Shown: positions 36,158 to 44,751 of the stretch, one piece after another
How the letters are laid out: each line of letters begins with the position of its first letter
How positions within the stretch are numbered: position 1 is the first letter of the stretch
Source of the DNA: an uncultured Lachnospiraceae bacterium
GTDB taxonomy: Bacteria; Bacillota; Clostridia; Lachnospirales; Lachnospiraceae
Assembly (NCBI GenBank): GCA_949471785.1
Contig: CASWRE010000011.1
Span: forward strand, 1-64,000
DNA: 64,000 bases
Reading direction: 5' to 3'
The notes under the pieces: model-generated
Told to the model about the DNA's origin: nothing
Seen by the model: the letters and a program-made list of their open reading frames with translations, nothing else
Database searches by the model: none
Made by a program: the position numbers and the translations under genes

Positions 36158-37756
36158 TCACATCAACGGCGCGAACAGTTTTAAAACCCAGCCGCTTGCT
36201 TTCATTTTCAGGCTCTGCTTCCTCGTAAAAGGCTCCGTCATCTCCACGGAAAGCTTCTGTGTCTCCTCGAAATCTTTCTCCATATCCGCCACCACATCCA
36301 CGCCATACAACAGTACCGCATTCTCAAAATGCAGGTACAGACTGCGGTAATCCAGATTGACCGTACCCACCACGGCGGTCGTATCGTCACTGACAAAAGT
36401 TTTTGCATGGACAAACCCCGGCAGATACTCGAAAATCTTCACACCCGCCCGCAGAAGCTCCGGATAGTGCGTTCTGGCCAGCGCAAAGGCATAGGCTTTA
36501 TCGGGGATATGGGGCATAATAATCCTCACATCCACGCCGCGCTTTGCGGCAAAAGTCAGAGCCGTAATCATATCATGATCCAGAATCAGATAGGGCGTCA
36601 TGATATGCACATATTTTTTCGCCGTCTGCAATATATGAATGTATACCAGCTTGCCAACAGGTTCCTGATCCAGAGGGCTGTCCGTGTAAGGGATCACATA
36701 CCCAGGATACTTTTCCTCCAGACGGCGGGGATACACGTCGAGATAATCCACATAATTATTTTCATAACCGTCCAGATCCCAGAGCTGCAGAAACATAACC
36801 GTCAGGCTGCGCACCGCATCCCCCTGAATCATAATGGCCGTATCCTTCCAGTGGCCGAATCGTTCCTTCTCATTGATATATTCGTCGGCCAGATTCGTGC
36901 CGCCGGTAAAGCCCACCTCCCCGTCTATGACCAGTATCTTCCTGTGATCCCTGTTGTTCTGATAGGTGCTGAGAGCCGGCTTGATGGGCGAAAACACCTT
37001 ACACTGAATCCCGGCGGCTTCCATTCTGCGGGGGTAGTCGTGGGACAGGGAGGCAAACTGTAAAGTCCCGTCATACATAAGGCGAACTTCCACGCCCTCC
37101 AGCACTTTGTCCTTCAGAATTTCCAGCACCTGATCCCAGACTTTTCCGTGTTCAATAATAAAATATTCCAGGAAAATGAACTTTTTTGCCTGACGCAGTT
37201 TTTCCAGCATAGCCGGGAACCAGTAATCCCCCAATGTATAATACTCCAGACCATTGCTGCGATACGCAGGAAATCCGCTATTCTGAAGATAGCCCGCCAG
37301 GCTCCCGATCATCCCGTCCTGATCCCGAATCTCTTCGAGAATGTCCAGATTTTTCGGCATATATTCTCTGGTCCGTTCCTGCTGATCCAGTACTTTTCGA
37401 TTCATAATACGAGTGCCGAACTGGGTCTCTACAAACAGATAGAAGAGCCCGCCCATAATGGGAAACACCAGGGTCATCACAATCCACGGCAGCTTAAATT
37501 CCGGCACGCCGGGCCGGTTGATGATCATGAGAACGATCCCCACGGCAACGGCCATATAAAATCCATATACATAAAATACATACCGCCACAGCACCAGCCC
37601 AAGAAAAACGAGAAACAAAGCCTGCAGCGCTACCAGCAAAAGGATCACGGCCGTCCGGCCAAACACCAGCTTGACCACGCCTTTTTTCCCTTTTTGCATT
37701 TTCTCTGAAAGTTCACTTTGCCCCAGATCGGGCAGCTCCGGTTTTTTACGATCCAT
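36158..37756 (-). CDS. cls: Cardiolipin synthase, phospholipase D family
   Basis: This 532-residue membrane enzyme condenses phosphatidylglycerol into cardiolipin. It has three N-terminal hydrophobic segments (residues 30-110) and two HKD motifs: DHRKILVIDGEVGFTGG and FVHAKTFVSDDTTAVVGTVN. The size is slightly above the usual 480-510. GGGAGA precedes the ATG. Between its start and the ligA stop lies a 33-bp tandem repeat. Confidence 0.94.
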   Translation of the reverse strand: MDRKKPELPDLGQSELSEKMQKGKKGVVKLVFGRTAVILLLVALQALFLVFLGLVLWRYVFYVYGFYMAVAVGIVLMIINRPGVPEFKLPWIVMTLVFPIMGGLFYLFVETQFGTRIMNRKVLDQQERTREYMPKNLDILEEIRDQDGMIGSLAGYLQNSGFPAYRSNGLEYYTLGDYWFPAMLEKLRQAKKFIFLEYFIIEHGKVWDQVLEILKDKVLEGVEVRLMYDGTLQFASLSHDYPRRMEAAGIQCKVFSPIKPALSTYQNNRDHRKILVIDGEVGFTGGTNLADEYINEKERFGHWKDTAIMIQGDAVRSLTVMFLQLWDLDGYENNYVDYLDVYPRRLEEKYPGYVIPYTDSPLDQEPVGKLVYIHILQTAKKYVHIMTPYLILDHDMITALTFAAKRGVDVRIIMPHIPDKAYAFALARTHYPELLRAGVKIFEYLPGFVHAKTFVSDDTTAVVGTVNLDYRSLYLHFENAVLLYGVDVVADMEKDFEETQKLSVEMTEPFTRKQSLKMKASGWVLKLFAPLM

Positions 37757-37767
37757 AATTCTCCCTG

Positions 37768-37866
37768 CTTTTGTTTCGCCTGACCGACCATTTCCAGAAA
37801 CTTTTGTTTCGCCTGACCGATCATTTCCAGAAACTTTTGTTACGCTTGACTGATCATTTCCAGAAA
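37768..37866. repeat. Three tandem 33-bp repeats spanning the ligA stop codon
   Basis: Units lie at 37768-37800, 37801-37833 and 37834-37866. Units 1 and 2 differ at one position; unit 3 differs from unit 2 at three. Unit 3 contains the last eight ligA codons and its stop. Read in the ligA frame each unit encodes the 11-residue FLEMxxQAxQK, and only unit 3 has TAA where the others have AAA. Confidence 0.95.
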
Positions 37867-39798
37867 CATTTCTTCAGACAGTATTTCCACATCCAATTCC
37901 CTCGCCTTCCGGTTCTTGGCAGAACCGGAAGTCCGGTCATTATTAATCAGATAATCCGTCTTACCGGTTACACTTCCGGTGACTTTTCCGCCCAGAGTCT
38001 CAATCTTCTCTTTTAATGCTTTCCGATTGGCAAAATGCTCCACCGAACCGGTGATCACAAAGGTCTTGCCGGTCAGAATCTGTTCCTCTGTTTGAACCTT
38101 TGGTTTCTCAATGTCCAGAATCTCCAGCAGCCGGATAAATTCCGCCTGATGTTCCTCTTCGGCAAACCACCCGCAGAAGGTTCCGGCAATCACCCCGCCG
38201 ATGCCGTCGACGGCGCTTAACTCTTCCTCCGTGGCGCAGCGAATCCTCTCCGTATCGTAGCCCAACGCCTCGCAGATCAGTTTCGCATTGGCCGGCCCCA
38301 CATTCGGAATGCCCAGAGCATAGATCAGCCGGGGAAGCGTCGTATGTTTGGCCCGCTCCAGCCCCTGCATCAGGCGCTCAAAGGATTTCTCCCCAAAGCC
38401 CTCCATCTCTATAATATCTTCCCTGTATTTTCCCAGGGAAAACAGTTCGGAAAAAGAATGGAGAAAACCATGGGCGATAAATTTCTCCAGCGTCGCCTCC
38501 GACATCCCGTCTATGTTCATGGCGTCCCGGTTGACAAACAGATCAAAAGATTTGATCGCTTTTGCCGGACAGGCCGGATTTACACAATACAACGCCTCCA
38601 CATCATTGGCGCTGCGGATTTCCGTCTTTTCTCCGCACGCCGGACACCGACTGGGTATATCGATCACACCACTCCTGGTCAGGTTCCCGGCAATCTGAGG
38701 AATAATCATATTCGCCTTGTACACCTGTACCCTATCCCCGATACCCAGCTCCAGTCCCCGCATGATACTGATATTGTGAAGACCGGCCCGGCTCACAGTG
38801 GTACCCTCCAGTTCCACCGGCTCAAAAATGGCTACCGGATTGATCAGTCCGGTCCTCGACGGGCTCCACTCCACCTCCGTAAGCGTCGTCTCCCGGATCT
38901 CATCGGCCCATTTAAACGCGAAAGAATTTCTCGGGAACTTGGCCGTACTGCCCAGGGAATCCCCATAAGCAATGTCATCATACAGCGCCACCAGTCCGTC
39001 CGAAGGAAAATCATTCTCCCCCACTTTCGCGGCAAAGCGATCTAATGCATCATCGAGCGTATCCGCTTTTACGATCCGATATTCCACCACATCAAAGCCC
39101 TGTTGCTTCAGCCAGTCCATTTCACGGGCATGGGAATTCCCGAAATCCACCCCCTCGGCATGTACCAGTCGAAACGCAAAAAAATGGACGTTCCGTTTCG
39201 CCGTGATCTCATTGTTCAACTGGCGCACCGAACCGCTGCAAAGGTTTCTGGGATTTTTATAGTGGGCGTCCACATCCGCAATTTCACTGTTAATCCTTTC
39301 AAAATCCGCATACGTAATCAGAGCCTCCCCCCGCAGTATCAGCTCTCCGGTATAGGAAATCTGCAGCGGTATATTACAGAACACCCTGGCGTTGCCGGTG
39401 ATATCCTCCCCCACCACGCCGTTTCCCCGGGTCACCGCCTGGAACAAACGCCCCTCCCGATAAGTCAGGACGATGGTCAGTCCATCCAGTTTCCAGGATA
39501 AAAGCGTGGTATGATCCCCCACGAAACTTTTCAGGGCTTCCCTGTCCTTCGTCTTATCCAGTGACAGCATCGGACTCTCATGAGTTACTTTCGGCAGCTC
39601 ATCCACCGCCTCATATCCCACGCTTATCGTGGGACTTCCGGCCAGCACCAGGCCCGTCTCTTTTTCCAGTGTCTCCAGTTCATCGTAATACCGGTCATAT
39701 TCATAATTGCTCATCAGTTCCCGGTCTTCCTGATAATAGGCCTGAGATGCCCTTCGCAGCAAAGTCGCCAGCTCTTTCATACGCCCTACTTTATCCAT
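37840..39798 (-). CDS. ligA: NAD-dependent DNA ligase
   Basis: This ligase of about 652 residues joins nicks using NAD+. The adenylated lysine is in WKLDGLT; other parts are the Ia domain (NYEYDRYYDEL), the OB fold, the four-cysteine zinc finger (CPACGEK and CVNPACPAK), the helix-hairpin-helix domain and the BRCT domain. The ATG at 39798 follows AAGGAG and overlaps the upstream pseudouridine synthase gene by 8 bp. The last residues FLEMISQA lie inside a tandem repeat, so the 3' end has been altered recently. Confidence 0.95.
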   Translation of the reverse strand: MDKVGRMKELATLLRRASQAYYQEDRELMSNYEYDRYYDELETLEKETGLVLAGSPTISVGYEAVDELPKVTHESPMLSLDKTKDREALKSFVGDHTTLLSWKLDGLTIVLTYREGRLFQAVTRGNGVVGEDITGNARVFCNIPLQISYTGELILRGEALITYADFERINSEIADVDAHYKNPRNLCSGSVRQLNNEITAKRNVHFFAFRLVHAEGVDFGNSHAREMDWLKQQGFDVVEYRIVKADTLDDALDRFAAKVGENDFPSDGLVALYDDIAYGDSLGSTAKFPRNSFAFKWADEIRETTLTEVEWSPSRTGLINPVAIFEPVELEGTTVSRAGLHNISIMRGLELGIGDRVQVYKANMIIPQIAGNLTRSGVIDIPSRCPACGEKTEIRSANDVEALYCVNPACPAKAIKSFDLFVNRDAMNIDGMSEATLEKFIAHGFLHSFSELFSLGKYREDIIEMEGFGEKSFERLMQGLERAKHTTLPRLIYALGIPNVGPANAKLICEALGYDTERIRCATEEELSAVDGIGGVIAGTFCGWFAEEEHQAEFIRLLEILDIEKPKVQTEEQILTGKTFVITGSVEHFANRKALKEKIETLGGKVTGSVTGKTDYLINNDRTSGSAKNRKARELDVEILSEEMFLEMISQA

Positions 39799-40531
39799 GT
39801 CTCTCCTTCCAGGACAGGGACGAAGAGCCGGACAGAAGCCGCTCAAGCTCCGCCCGCTCTTCTCCTGACACTTCCCTGTACTCGCCCAGCGGCAGATCTT
39901 TCAGAGTCAGGTTCATAATTCTCACTCTTTTCAGTTTCTTCACTTCATATCCAAAGTATGCGCACATCCGACGGACCTGGCGGTTTAATCCCTGGGTTAA
40001 AACAATTCGAAACATATGAGTTCCCGTTTTCGTCACTTTACAGGGCCGCGTCACCGTATCCAGCACAGGTACTCCGGCTCCCATACCTTTCACGAACTCC
40101 TCCGTTATTTCCCGATCAACCGTCACTTCGTATTCCTTTTCATGATAGTTTCCGGACCGCATGATCCGATTGACCAGCTCTCCCTGATTGGTCAAAAGGA
40201 GAAGTCCCTCTGAATCTTTGTCCAGGCGCCCCACAGGATAGACCCGGATCGGATATCCCACAAAGCGGACCACGCTGTCGCGTTCATCCCGCCTGGCAGT
40301 GCATATGATTCCACGGGGTTTATTGAGCATTAACAGTACTTTACGCTCCTCCCGGTGAATCCTCCGGCCGTCCACCCGTATATCCGCGTCCGAAGAAATA
40401 CGCTGCCCCATTTGAACCGGCTGACCGTTCACCGTTACCCGTCCATCCGCAACCCACCGGTCTGCCTCCCTTCGGGAGCACACCCCCGCGTCGCCGAGCA
40501 GCTTATTGATACGCAGCATCCCGTCCATCAT
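39791..40531 (-). CDS. RsuA/RluF family pseudouridine synthase
   Basis: This 246-residue enzyme converts a uridine in rRNA to pseudouridine. An N-terminal S4 domain (MLRINKLLGDAGVCSRREAD) precedes the catalytic domain with the active-site aspartate in PVGRLDKDSEGLLLLTN and RQVRRMCAYFGYEV. RluF-type proteins act on 23S rRNA, but RsuA is possible. GGAGG lies seven bases before the ATG at 40531. Its stop overlaps the ligA start, so the two are translationally coupled. Confidence 0.92.
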   Translation of the reverse strand: MMDGMLRINKLLGDAGVCSRREADRWVADGRVTVNGQPVQMGQRISSDADIRVDGRRIHREERKVLLMLNKPRGIICTARRDERDSVVRFVGYPIRVYPVGRLDKDSEGLLLLTNQGELVNRIMRSGNYHEKEYEVTVDREITEEFVKGMGAGVPVLDTVTRPCKVTKTGTHMFRIVLTQGLNRQVRRMCAYFGYEVKKLKRVRIMNLTLKDLPLGEYREVSGEERAELERLLSGSSSLSWKERHG

Positions 40532-40630
40532 TTCCCCACCTCCCCTTGCACCATACGCCGATCATACAGAAAACCCGCCGCCACACAGAGGACGTCTTCG
40601 GTCTCGCTGCCTGTTTGCATACTTTACCAT

Positions 40631-40669
40631 ATAAAAAACCATATGCGGCATCGTATATGCCGCATATGG
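40631..40669 (-). terminator. Terminator of the SH3-domain membrane-protein gene
   Basis: A perfect 13-bp stem (40639-40651 with 40657-40669) has a 5-base loop and is followed on the minus strand by six U residues. It begins 17 bp past the stop codon. Confidence 0.92.
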
Positions 40670-40685
40670 AATATTCATCTGCTAC

Positions 40686-41594
40686 TTATTGAAAAAGATC
40701 ATATCTCACATAACCCGTCTGGCCTTCATACTCAATCTGAACCCAGTCGCCCTCTGCGCCCTGCTTGACAACCTTTGTCCCCTCTGCCAGCGTTCCCAGC
40801 TTGGCGGAAGTGATATCTGCCGCTGCCCGCACATTACATTTCGTAGCGATAGTCAGCTCTGTACCAACCGCCGCATGAAGAGCATCCGAAACCACCTGTC
40901 CCTTATTGTTAATATAATTACTCAAATTCTGATCCGATGCGAGAGCTTCATTCTCTGCCGTCTGAACCTCCTGAATCAGCGCCACTACATCGCTCTCCTC
41001 TAATTGTTTCTTTATGTAGTCGCTGACCGATTCCTCCATGGCGCCGTTCGAAATATAGTAAGAACCGTCGGCGTTCGTACATACATACAACTGACTCAGT
41101 CCCGGAAGTATCGTGCTGTAATTCTTATATTTATAATTATATCTGGCATAGACGACCCATGTGCCTTCCGTCGGGCCGGGTTTTGTATAAGCCGCCACAT
41201 CGGAATAGCTCTCTATATCCGTTGCCGCCATGATAGACGCCTCATCCTCACTGCTTAACTGGTCAACCATACCGCGAATCACATCCACGTTCTGGGTAGA
41301 TAATGCCTGATAATAATTCTGGATCAGCGTAACCAACGCCGCGTCATTGCTCACTGCAATTGCCGCCGCTCCTTCTCCCTGAGGAACTACCTGACTGCCT
41401 TCTGCCTGGGACCCTTCCGGCGTCTGAGAAGCGGAGGAAGATGAACCGCCGCCTGCCGAACTGTTTCCCTTCTTGCCGCCTCCCAAAAGCCTTACTCCCA
41501 GGAAGATCAGCAGGACAATAAACAATACGCCAACACCCAATATAATATATCTGAGGTTATCGGAAATCCATTCTCTGATATCATCGATATTCAC
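40686..41594 (-). CDS. SH3-domain membrane-anchored protein
   Basis: This protein of about 302 residues has one transmembrane segment (about residues 15-38) after a short cytoplasmic start, a Ser/Gly/Gln linker, a central NTF2-like or lipoprotein-like domain (residues 85-200) and a C-terminal bacterial SH3 domain (KCNVRAAADITSAKLGTL, GDWVQIEYEGQTGYV). SH3 domains usually bind peptidoglycan. The start is a GTG at 41594 with GGGAGG eight bases upstream; the frame continues upstream into the tRNA but is not used. It follows the tRNA-Arg gene. Confidence 0.85.
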   Translation of the reverse strand: MNIDDIREWISDNLRYIILGVGVLFIVLLIFLGVRLLGGGKKGNSSAGGGSSSSASQTPEGSQAEGSQVVPQGEGAAAIAVSNDAALVTLIQNYYQALSTQNVDVIRGMVDQLSSEDEASIMAATDIESYSDVAAYTKPGPTEGTWVVYARYNYKYKNYSTILPGLSQLYVCTNADGSYYISNGAMEESVSDYIKKQLEESDVVALIQEVQTAENEALASDQNLSNYINNKGQVVSDALHAAVGTELTIATKCNVRAAADITSAKLGTLAEGTKVVKQGAEGDWVQIEYEGQTGYVRYDLFQ

Positions 41595-41624
41595 TATTTC
41601 CACCTCCCACTCATCTTTAGAAAA

Positions 41625-41697
41625 CACATCTGGAGGGATTCGAACCCCCGACACATGGTACCGGAAACCACTGCTCTATCCCCTGAGCTACAGATGC
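41625..41697 (-). tRNA. tRNA-Arg (anticodon CCG)
   Basis: The minus strand folds into a full cloverleaf of 73 bases. The acceptor stem is GCATCTG with CAGATGT, the D stem GCTC/GAGC, the anticodon stem GTGGT/ACCAT around TTCCGGT giving anticodon CCG, and the T arm contains GGTTCGAATC. The CCA end is not encoded. It reads CGG codons. Confidence 0.96.
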
Positions 41698-41700
41698 ATA

Positions 41701-41756
41701 GGGTCAGACAGAGAACCTGACCCAACTATGATATCATATTCTATCAACTTTGTAAA
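41701..41756 (-). promoter_or_regulatory. tRNA-Arg promoter and leader hairpin
   Basis: On the minus strand, -35 TTTACA (41756-41751), a 17-bp spacer and -10 TATCAT (41733-41728) precede the tRNA. A perfect 7-bp stem, GGGTCAG with CTGACCC (41701-41723), fills the leader between the start site and the tRNA 5' end. Confidence 0.7.
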
Positions 41757-41862
41757 GCCAGATACTTCGGCAGAAAATGACAAATTTTTCACGGCCCGCA
41801 TTCGGACTTTTGATAATTCTGCCAATAGTTTCTTCATAAAAATGTTGTTTAGACGCTTTTCA

Positions 41863-42768
41863 TCACGCAAAAAGCGTCAGATCACCTTTTTCTCTGTCAA
41901 AGTAATAGATATTGTCAGAAAGCACTTCCATAGGGTCCACCTGGGAATGATTGATCTCCACCACCATGTCTCGCAGTTCATGGCCGGAAATCTGCCCGGA
42001 ATCGGGCACAAGAATGACTTCGTGAATGCTGCTGGGAAGCACATAGTAAGAAGCGTCCAGATAATCAGAGATATGCTGCTGCACATGAGGGTAAAAAACG
42101 CAAAAGGCGCCAAACATCTTATCACGGTTTGTCAGAATGTACATGGGAACCACGTTTTCCCGAAAAAATATTTCTTCCGGAAATTCTCCGTCACCGGAAT
42201 ACTCCCGGATCATCTGTTCCATGTCCAGAAAACAGATCTTCTGATCCCGCAGCGTATTGGCTCTGGCAATGGCAAAGAGCTTCTCCTCACTGATTTTCCA
42301 CATCGCCCTGTGTTCCTCCATAACGGAGATAGTCGCATCACCCAGCTCCCGGTCCTCCATCCTGTAATAGCAGACCACCGCCAGATCAAGGATTTTCTGA
42401 TGGGGCATCCTCTGCAATGCCTCACTGTTCCTCTCATAATGAATCAGCCGCAGATAGATATGCCGTCGGGCTTTTGAAAAATCCGTGAAAAAAGACACGT
42501 CGTCCGGCAGCATTTTACGCTCCCGGCAATAAATTTCCAGTATCCGTTCTGCCAGCTCTTCCAGGGGCACCGGATCTTTACCCCAGGCGTCATAGATCTG
42601 CCCGAGATAGATCGTGGGCGTTACGGTGCTGTCCGGCTCGCGGATCAGAAGCCCTTCACGGCAAATGCCGTTATTTTTGGGTATACTGCGGATTTCAACG
42701 ATCACCCCCTCCCCTGTCTTTTTCTGCAAAATCTCCTGCAGACGGAGTTTGAATACTGCATACTCCAT
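41863..42768 (-). CDS. DUF5688 family protein
   Basis: This 301-residue soluble protein matches DUF5688, a family common in Lachnospiraceae and without known function. Typical stretches are IYLGQIYDAW near residue 55, VYYRMEDRELGDATISV-like segments in the middle, and PSSIHEVILVPDSG followed by NHSQVDPMEVLSDNIYYFDRE at the end. It is monocistronic, with a near-palindrome (42797-42814) in its upstream region. Confidence 0.85.
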   Translation of the reverse strand: MEYAVFKLRLQEILQKKTGEGVIVEIRSIPKNNGICREGLLIREPDSTVTPTIYLGQIYDAWGKDPVPLEELAERILEIYCRERKMLPDDVSFFTDFSKARRHIYLRLIHYERNSEALQRMPHQKILDLAVVCYYRMEDRELGDATISVMEEHRAMWKISEEKLFAIARANTLRDQKICFLDMEQMIREYSGDGEFPEEIFFRENVVPMYILTNRDKMFGAFCVFYPHVQQHISDYLDASYYVLPSSIHEVILVPDSGQISGHELRDMVVEINHSQVDPMEVLSDNIYYFDREKGDLTLFA

Positions 42769-42796
42769 ACTTTCATCCTTTCTGTAAAATTATATT

Positions 42797-42814
42797 AACG
42801 CTACGCGTAACGTT
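42797..42814. promoter_or_regulatory. 18-bp near-palindrome upstream of the DUF5688 gene
   Basis: AACGCTACGCGTAACGTT is symmetric at 16 of 18 positions around ACGCGT and lies about 30 bp upstream of the start. It looks like a repressor binding site; no regulator is known. Confidence 0.4.
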
Positions 42815-42908
42815 CAAATTAACAGGGACATATTTCAGATATAAAAATGTATTCGTTCATGGAAATTTCCGCCGAAAAGCGGTTTAGAAATGAAAAACAT
42901 GCGAAAGA

Positions 42909-42940
42909 GAAAACCCGTCCAAACGCCTGTCCGGACGGGC
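42909..42940 (-). terminator. Terminator of efp
   Basis: CCCGTCC (42914-42920) pairs with GGACGGG (42933-42939), followed on the minus strand by four U residues, 11 bp after the efp stop. Confidence 0.8.
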
Positions 42941-42949
42941 CTTGCGTAC

Positions 42950-43507
42950 TTACACGCGGGACAGATACTCACCTGTTCTGGTATCGATCTTGATCTTATC
43001 TCCCTGATTGACAAACAAAGGCACGTTTACCTGGGCTCCCGTCTCCACAGTGGCCGGTTTGCTGGCGCCCTGCGCCGTATCGCCTTTGAAGCCCGGCTCC
43101 GTATCGGTGATCTCCAGCTCAACGAACAGCGGTGCCTCCACCATGAACACATTTCCTTTATAGGAGCAGACCTTACACATCTCATTTTCCTTCACAAATT
43201 TCAATGTATCGCCCACCGTATCTTTGCCGATCCCGATCTGATCATAGGTCTCCATATTCATAAAATAAAACAGATCGTCATCCGCATACAGATACTGCAT
43301 GTCCTGCCTGTCGATATGGGCCTGGGGGAATTTCTCCGTAGGACGGAAAGTCTTCTCCACCACGCCGCCGTTAATGATATTTTTTAATTTCGTTCTTACG
43401 AAAGCGGCTCCTTTACCCGGTTTCACATGCTGGAATTCGAGAATCTGAACAACATTGCCATCTATTTCCAGTGTAACGCCATTTCTAAAATCACCTGCTG
43501 AAATCAT
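42950..43507 (-). CDS. efp: Elongation factor P
   Basis: This 185-residue three-domain factor rescues ribosomes stalled at polyproline. The KOW-like domain carries the conserved loop PGKGAAFVR with Lys32 at the tip. The central OB domain contains [13 protein letters not shown], and the C-terminal OB domain holds [16 protein letters not shown]. No modification enzyme is seen nearby. It is monocistronic, with AGGAGG ahead of the ATG and a terminator behind. Confidence 0.97.
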   Translation of the reverse strand: MISAGDFRNGVTLEIDGNVVQILEFQHVKPGKGAAFVRTKLKNIINGGVVEKTFRPTEKFPQAHIDRQDMQYLYADDDLFYFMNMETYDQIGIGKDTVGDTLKFVKENEMCKVCSYKGNVFMVEAPLFVELEITDTEPGFKGDTAQGASKPATVETGAQVNVPLFVNQGDKIKIDTRTGEYLSRV

Positions 43508-43576
43508 AATACCAGTCCTCCTTAAACCTTCAAGTTGCTTAGATATGCTCTATTCTATAATACAAAGCGTACTTTT

Positions 43577-44083
43577 TCAACTTATTTTTTCAGAGATTTC
43601 CAAAATCAGCCGTTCAAATCCCTTGCCGTCCGTATCAATAATCAAATCCGCTGTCTTTTCATAGGTATCCTGTCTTATAGCCATCAATTCTTCGATCTTG
43701 CTTCTCAGATCTCCGCCCTTCAGCATCGGACGGGATTTATCCCGCCCCAGGCGCCCCATGAGGGTCTGCACTCCGGCCCGCAGATAGACAACCCGGCCCA
43801 GCCTTTTCAAATAAACCTGATTTTCCTCGCGCATCGGCAGCCCGCCGCCCACAGAGACCACACAGCGCTCCTTTTCCTCCAGAAGCTCCTGTAACATTTC
43901 CGTCTCCAGTTCGCGAAAATACTCCTCGCCGTATTGGTCAAATATGGCCGTAACAGACATCCCCACTCTGGCCACAATGCGGTCATCCGTGTCGGTAAAT
44001 GTCAGACGCAGAGCCCGGGCCAGTCTCCGTCCCAGCGTAGTTTTCCCCGCGCCCATGAAGCCGATCAAAATAATATGATTCAT
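43577..44083 (-). CDS. aroK: Shikimate kinase
   Basis: This 168-residue P-loop kinase phosphorylates shikimate at the 3-hydroxyl in aromatic amino-acid synthesis. Motifs are the P-loop GFMGAGKTT, DTDD (Mg and shikimate), FRELE, the GGGLP loop and the lid arginine region RPML. The ATG at 44083 has a GAGG site; a TTG seven codons upstream is less likely. No other aro genes lie nearby. A MITE is inserted about 35 bp upstream of its start. Confidence 0.93.
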   Translation of the reverse strand: MNHIILIGFMGAGKTTLGRRLARALRLTFTDTDDRIVARVGMSVTAIFDQYGEEYFRELETEMLQELLEEKERCVVSVGGGLPMREENQVYLKRLGRVVYLRAGVQTLMGRLGRDKSRPMLKGGDLRSKIEELMAIRQDTYEKTADLIIDTDGKGFERLILEISEKIS

Positions 44084-44118
44084 CCGCTTTTTCCTCTCAC
44101 TCAATTTTTAAGAGATTT

Positions 44119-44251
44119 GTAACTGTTCAGTACCTTCACAGTTACGATGCAAAATCCAATTAAAATCGCCTGCGGCGATGGGATTTTGCACACTTGAATC
44201 ATGTTTTTACGGCCTCAGCAGCAAGTGCTTCGGCCTGTACTGAACAATTAC
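44119..44251. mobile_element. 133-bp MITE with 15-bp TIRs and 8-bp target duplication
   Basis: The ends are inverted repeats: GTAACTGTTCAGTAC (44119-44133) and GTACTGAACAATTAC (44237-44251) match in 14 of 15 positions. The element is flanked by identical AGAGATTT copies (44111-44118 and 44252-44259). It has no coding capacity. Inside are smaller inverted repeats, such as GCAAAATCC with GGATTTTGC, and ATCGCC with GGCGAT. The insertion supplies the present stop codon of the yqeG-like gene. Confidence 0.85.
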
Positions 44252-44751
44252 AGAGATTTCTTATAGAAATAGAGTACGATCCGTTCCAGATACCGTTTCA
44301 GTACGATTTGAATCTCCTCTTTAGGGTGGATCGGGGACACCAGAATCGTGCGAAGGCCTGTCCGCTTTGCCCCGTAAATATCGGTAAAAAGCTGATCTCC
44401 CACAAACACTGTATCGGATAGTCCCGTGTGCATCAGCTCCATGGCCTTCCGGTAGTTCTTTGTCGAAGGCTTGTGGGCATTTTCAATAAAATGCACTCCT
44501 ACCCGTTCATTGAAAGAGGCCACCCTCTCCCGCTGATTGTTGGACAACAGGCAGGCGTCAAAGCCAATATCCCTTAAAGAGTCAAACAATCGGACAGCCC
44601 GCTCGTCCGCCGGGGCGCCGTGGGGCACCAGCGTATTATCAATATCAAAAATCACTCCCCGGTACCCCTCCGCATACAACCCGGCAAAATCAATCTGATA
44701 TGTGGAACCGCAGCATTCATCGGGGTAAAACCGTTCAAACAGCCCTCTCAT
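44248..44751 (-). CDS. yqeG: YqeG family HAD IIIA-type phosphatase
   Basis: This 167-residue HAD hydrolase has motif I FDIDNTLVPHG, motif II LLSNNQ, the Lys in AHKPSTKN and motif III VGDQLFTDIYGAKR. Family members act on phospho-substrates, with PGP-like roles proposed. The start overlaps the aminotransferase stop by 4 bp (ATGA). The stop TAA lies inside the MITE end: restoring the empty site would give two more residues (Lys-Asn) before a stop, so the protein is nearly intact. Confidence 0.92.
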   Translation of the reverse strand: MRGLFERFYPDECCGSTYQIDFAGLYAEGYRGVIFDIDNTLVPHGAPADERAVRLFDSLRDIGFDACLLSNNQRERVASFNERVGVHFIENAHKPSTKNYRKAMELMHTGLSDTVFVGDQLFTDIYGAKRTGLRTILVSPIHPKEEIQIVLKRYLERIVLYFYKKSL

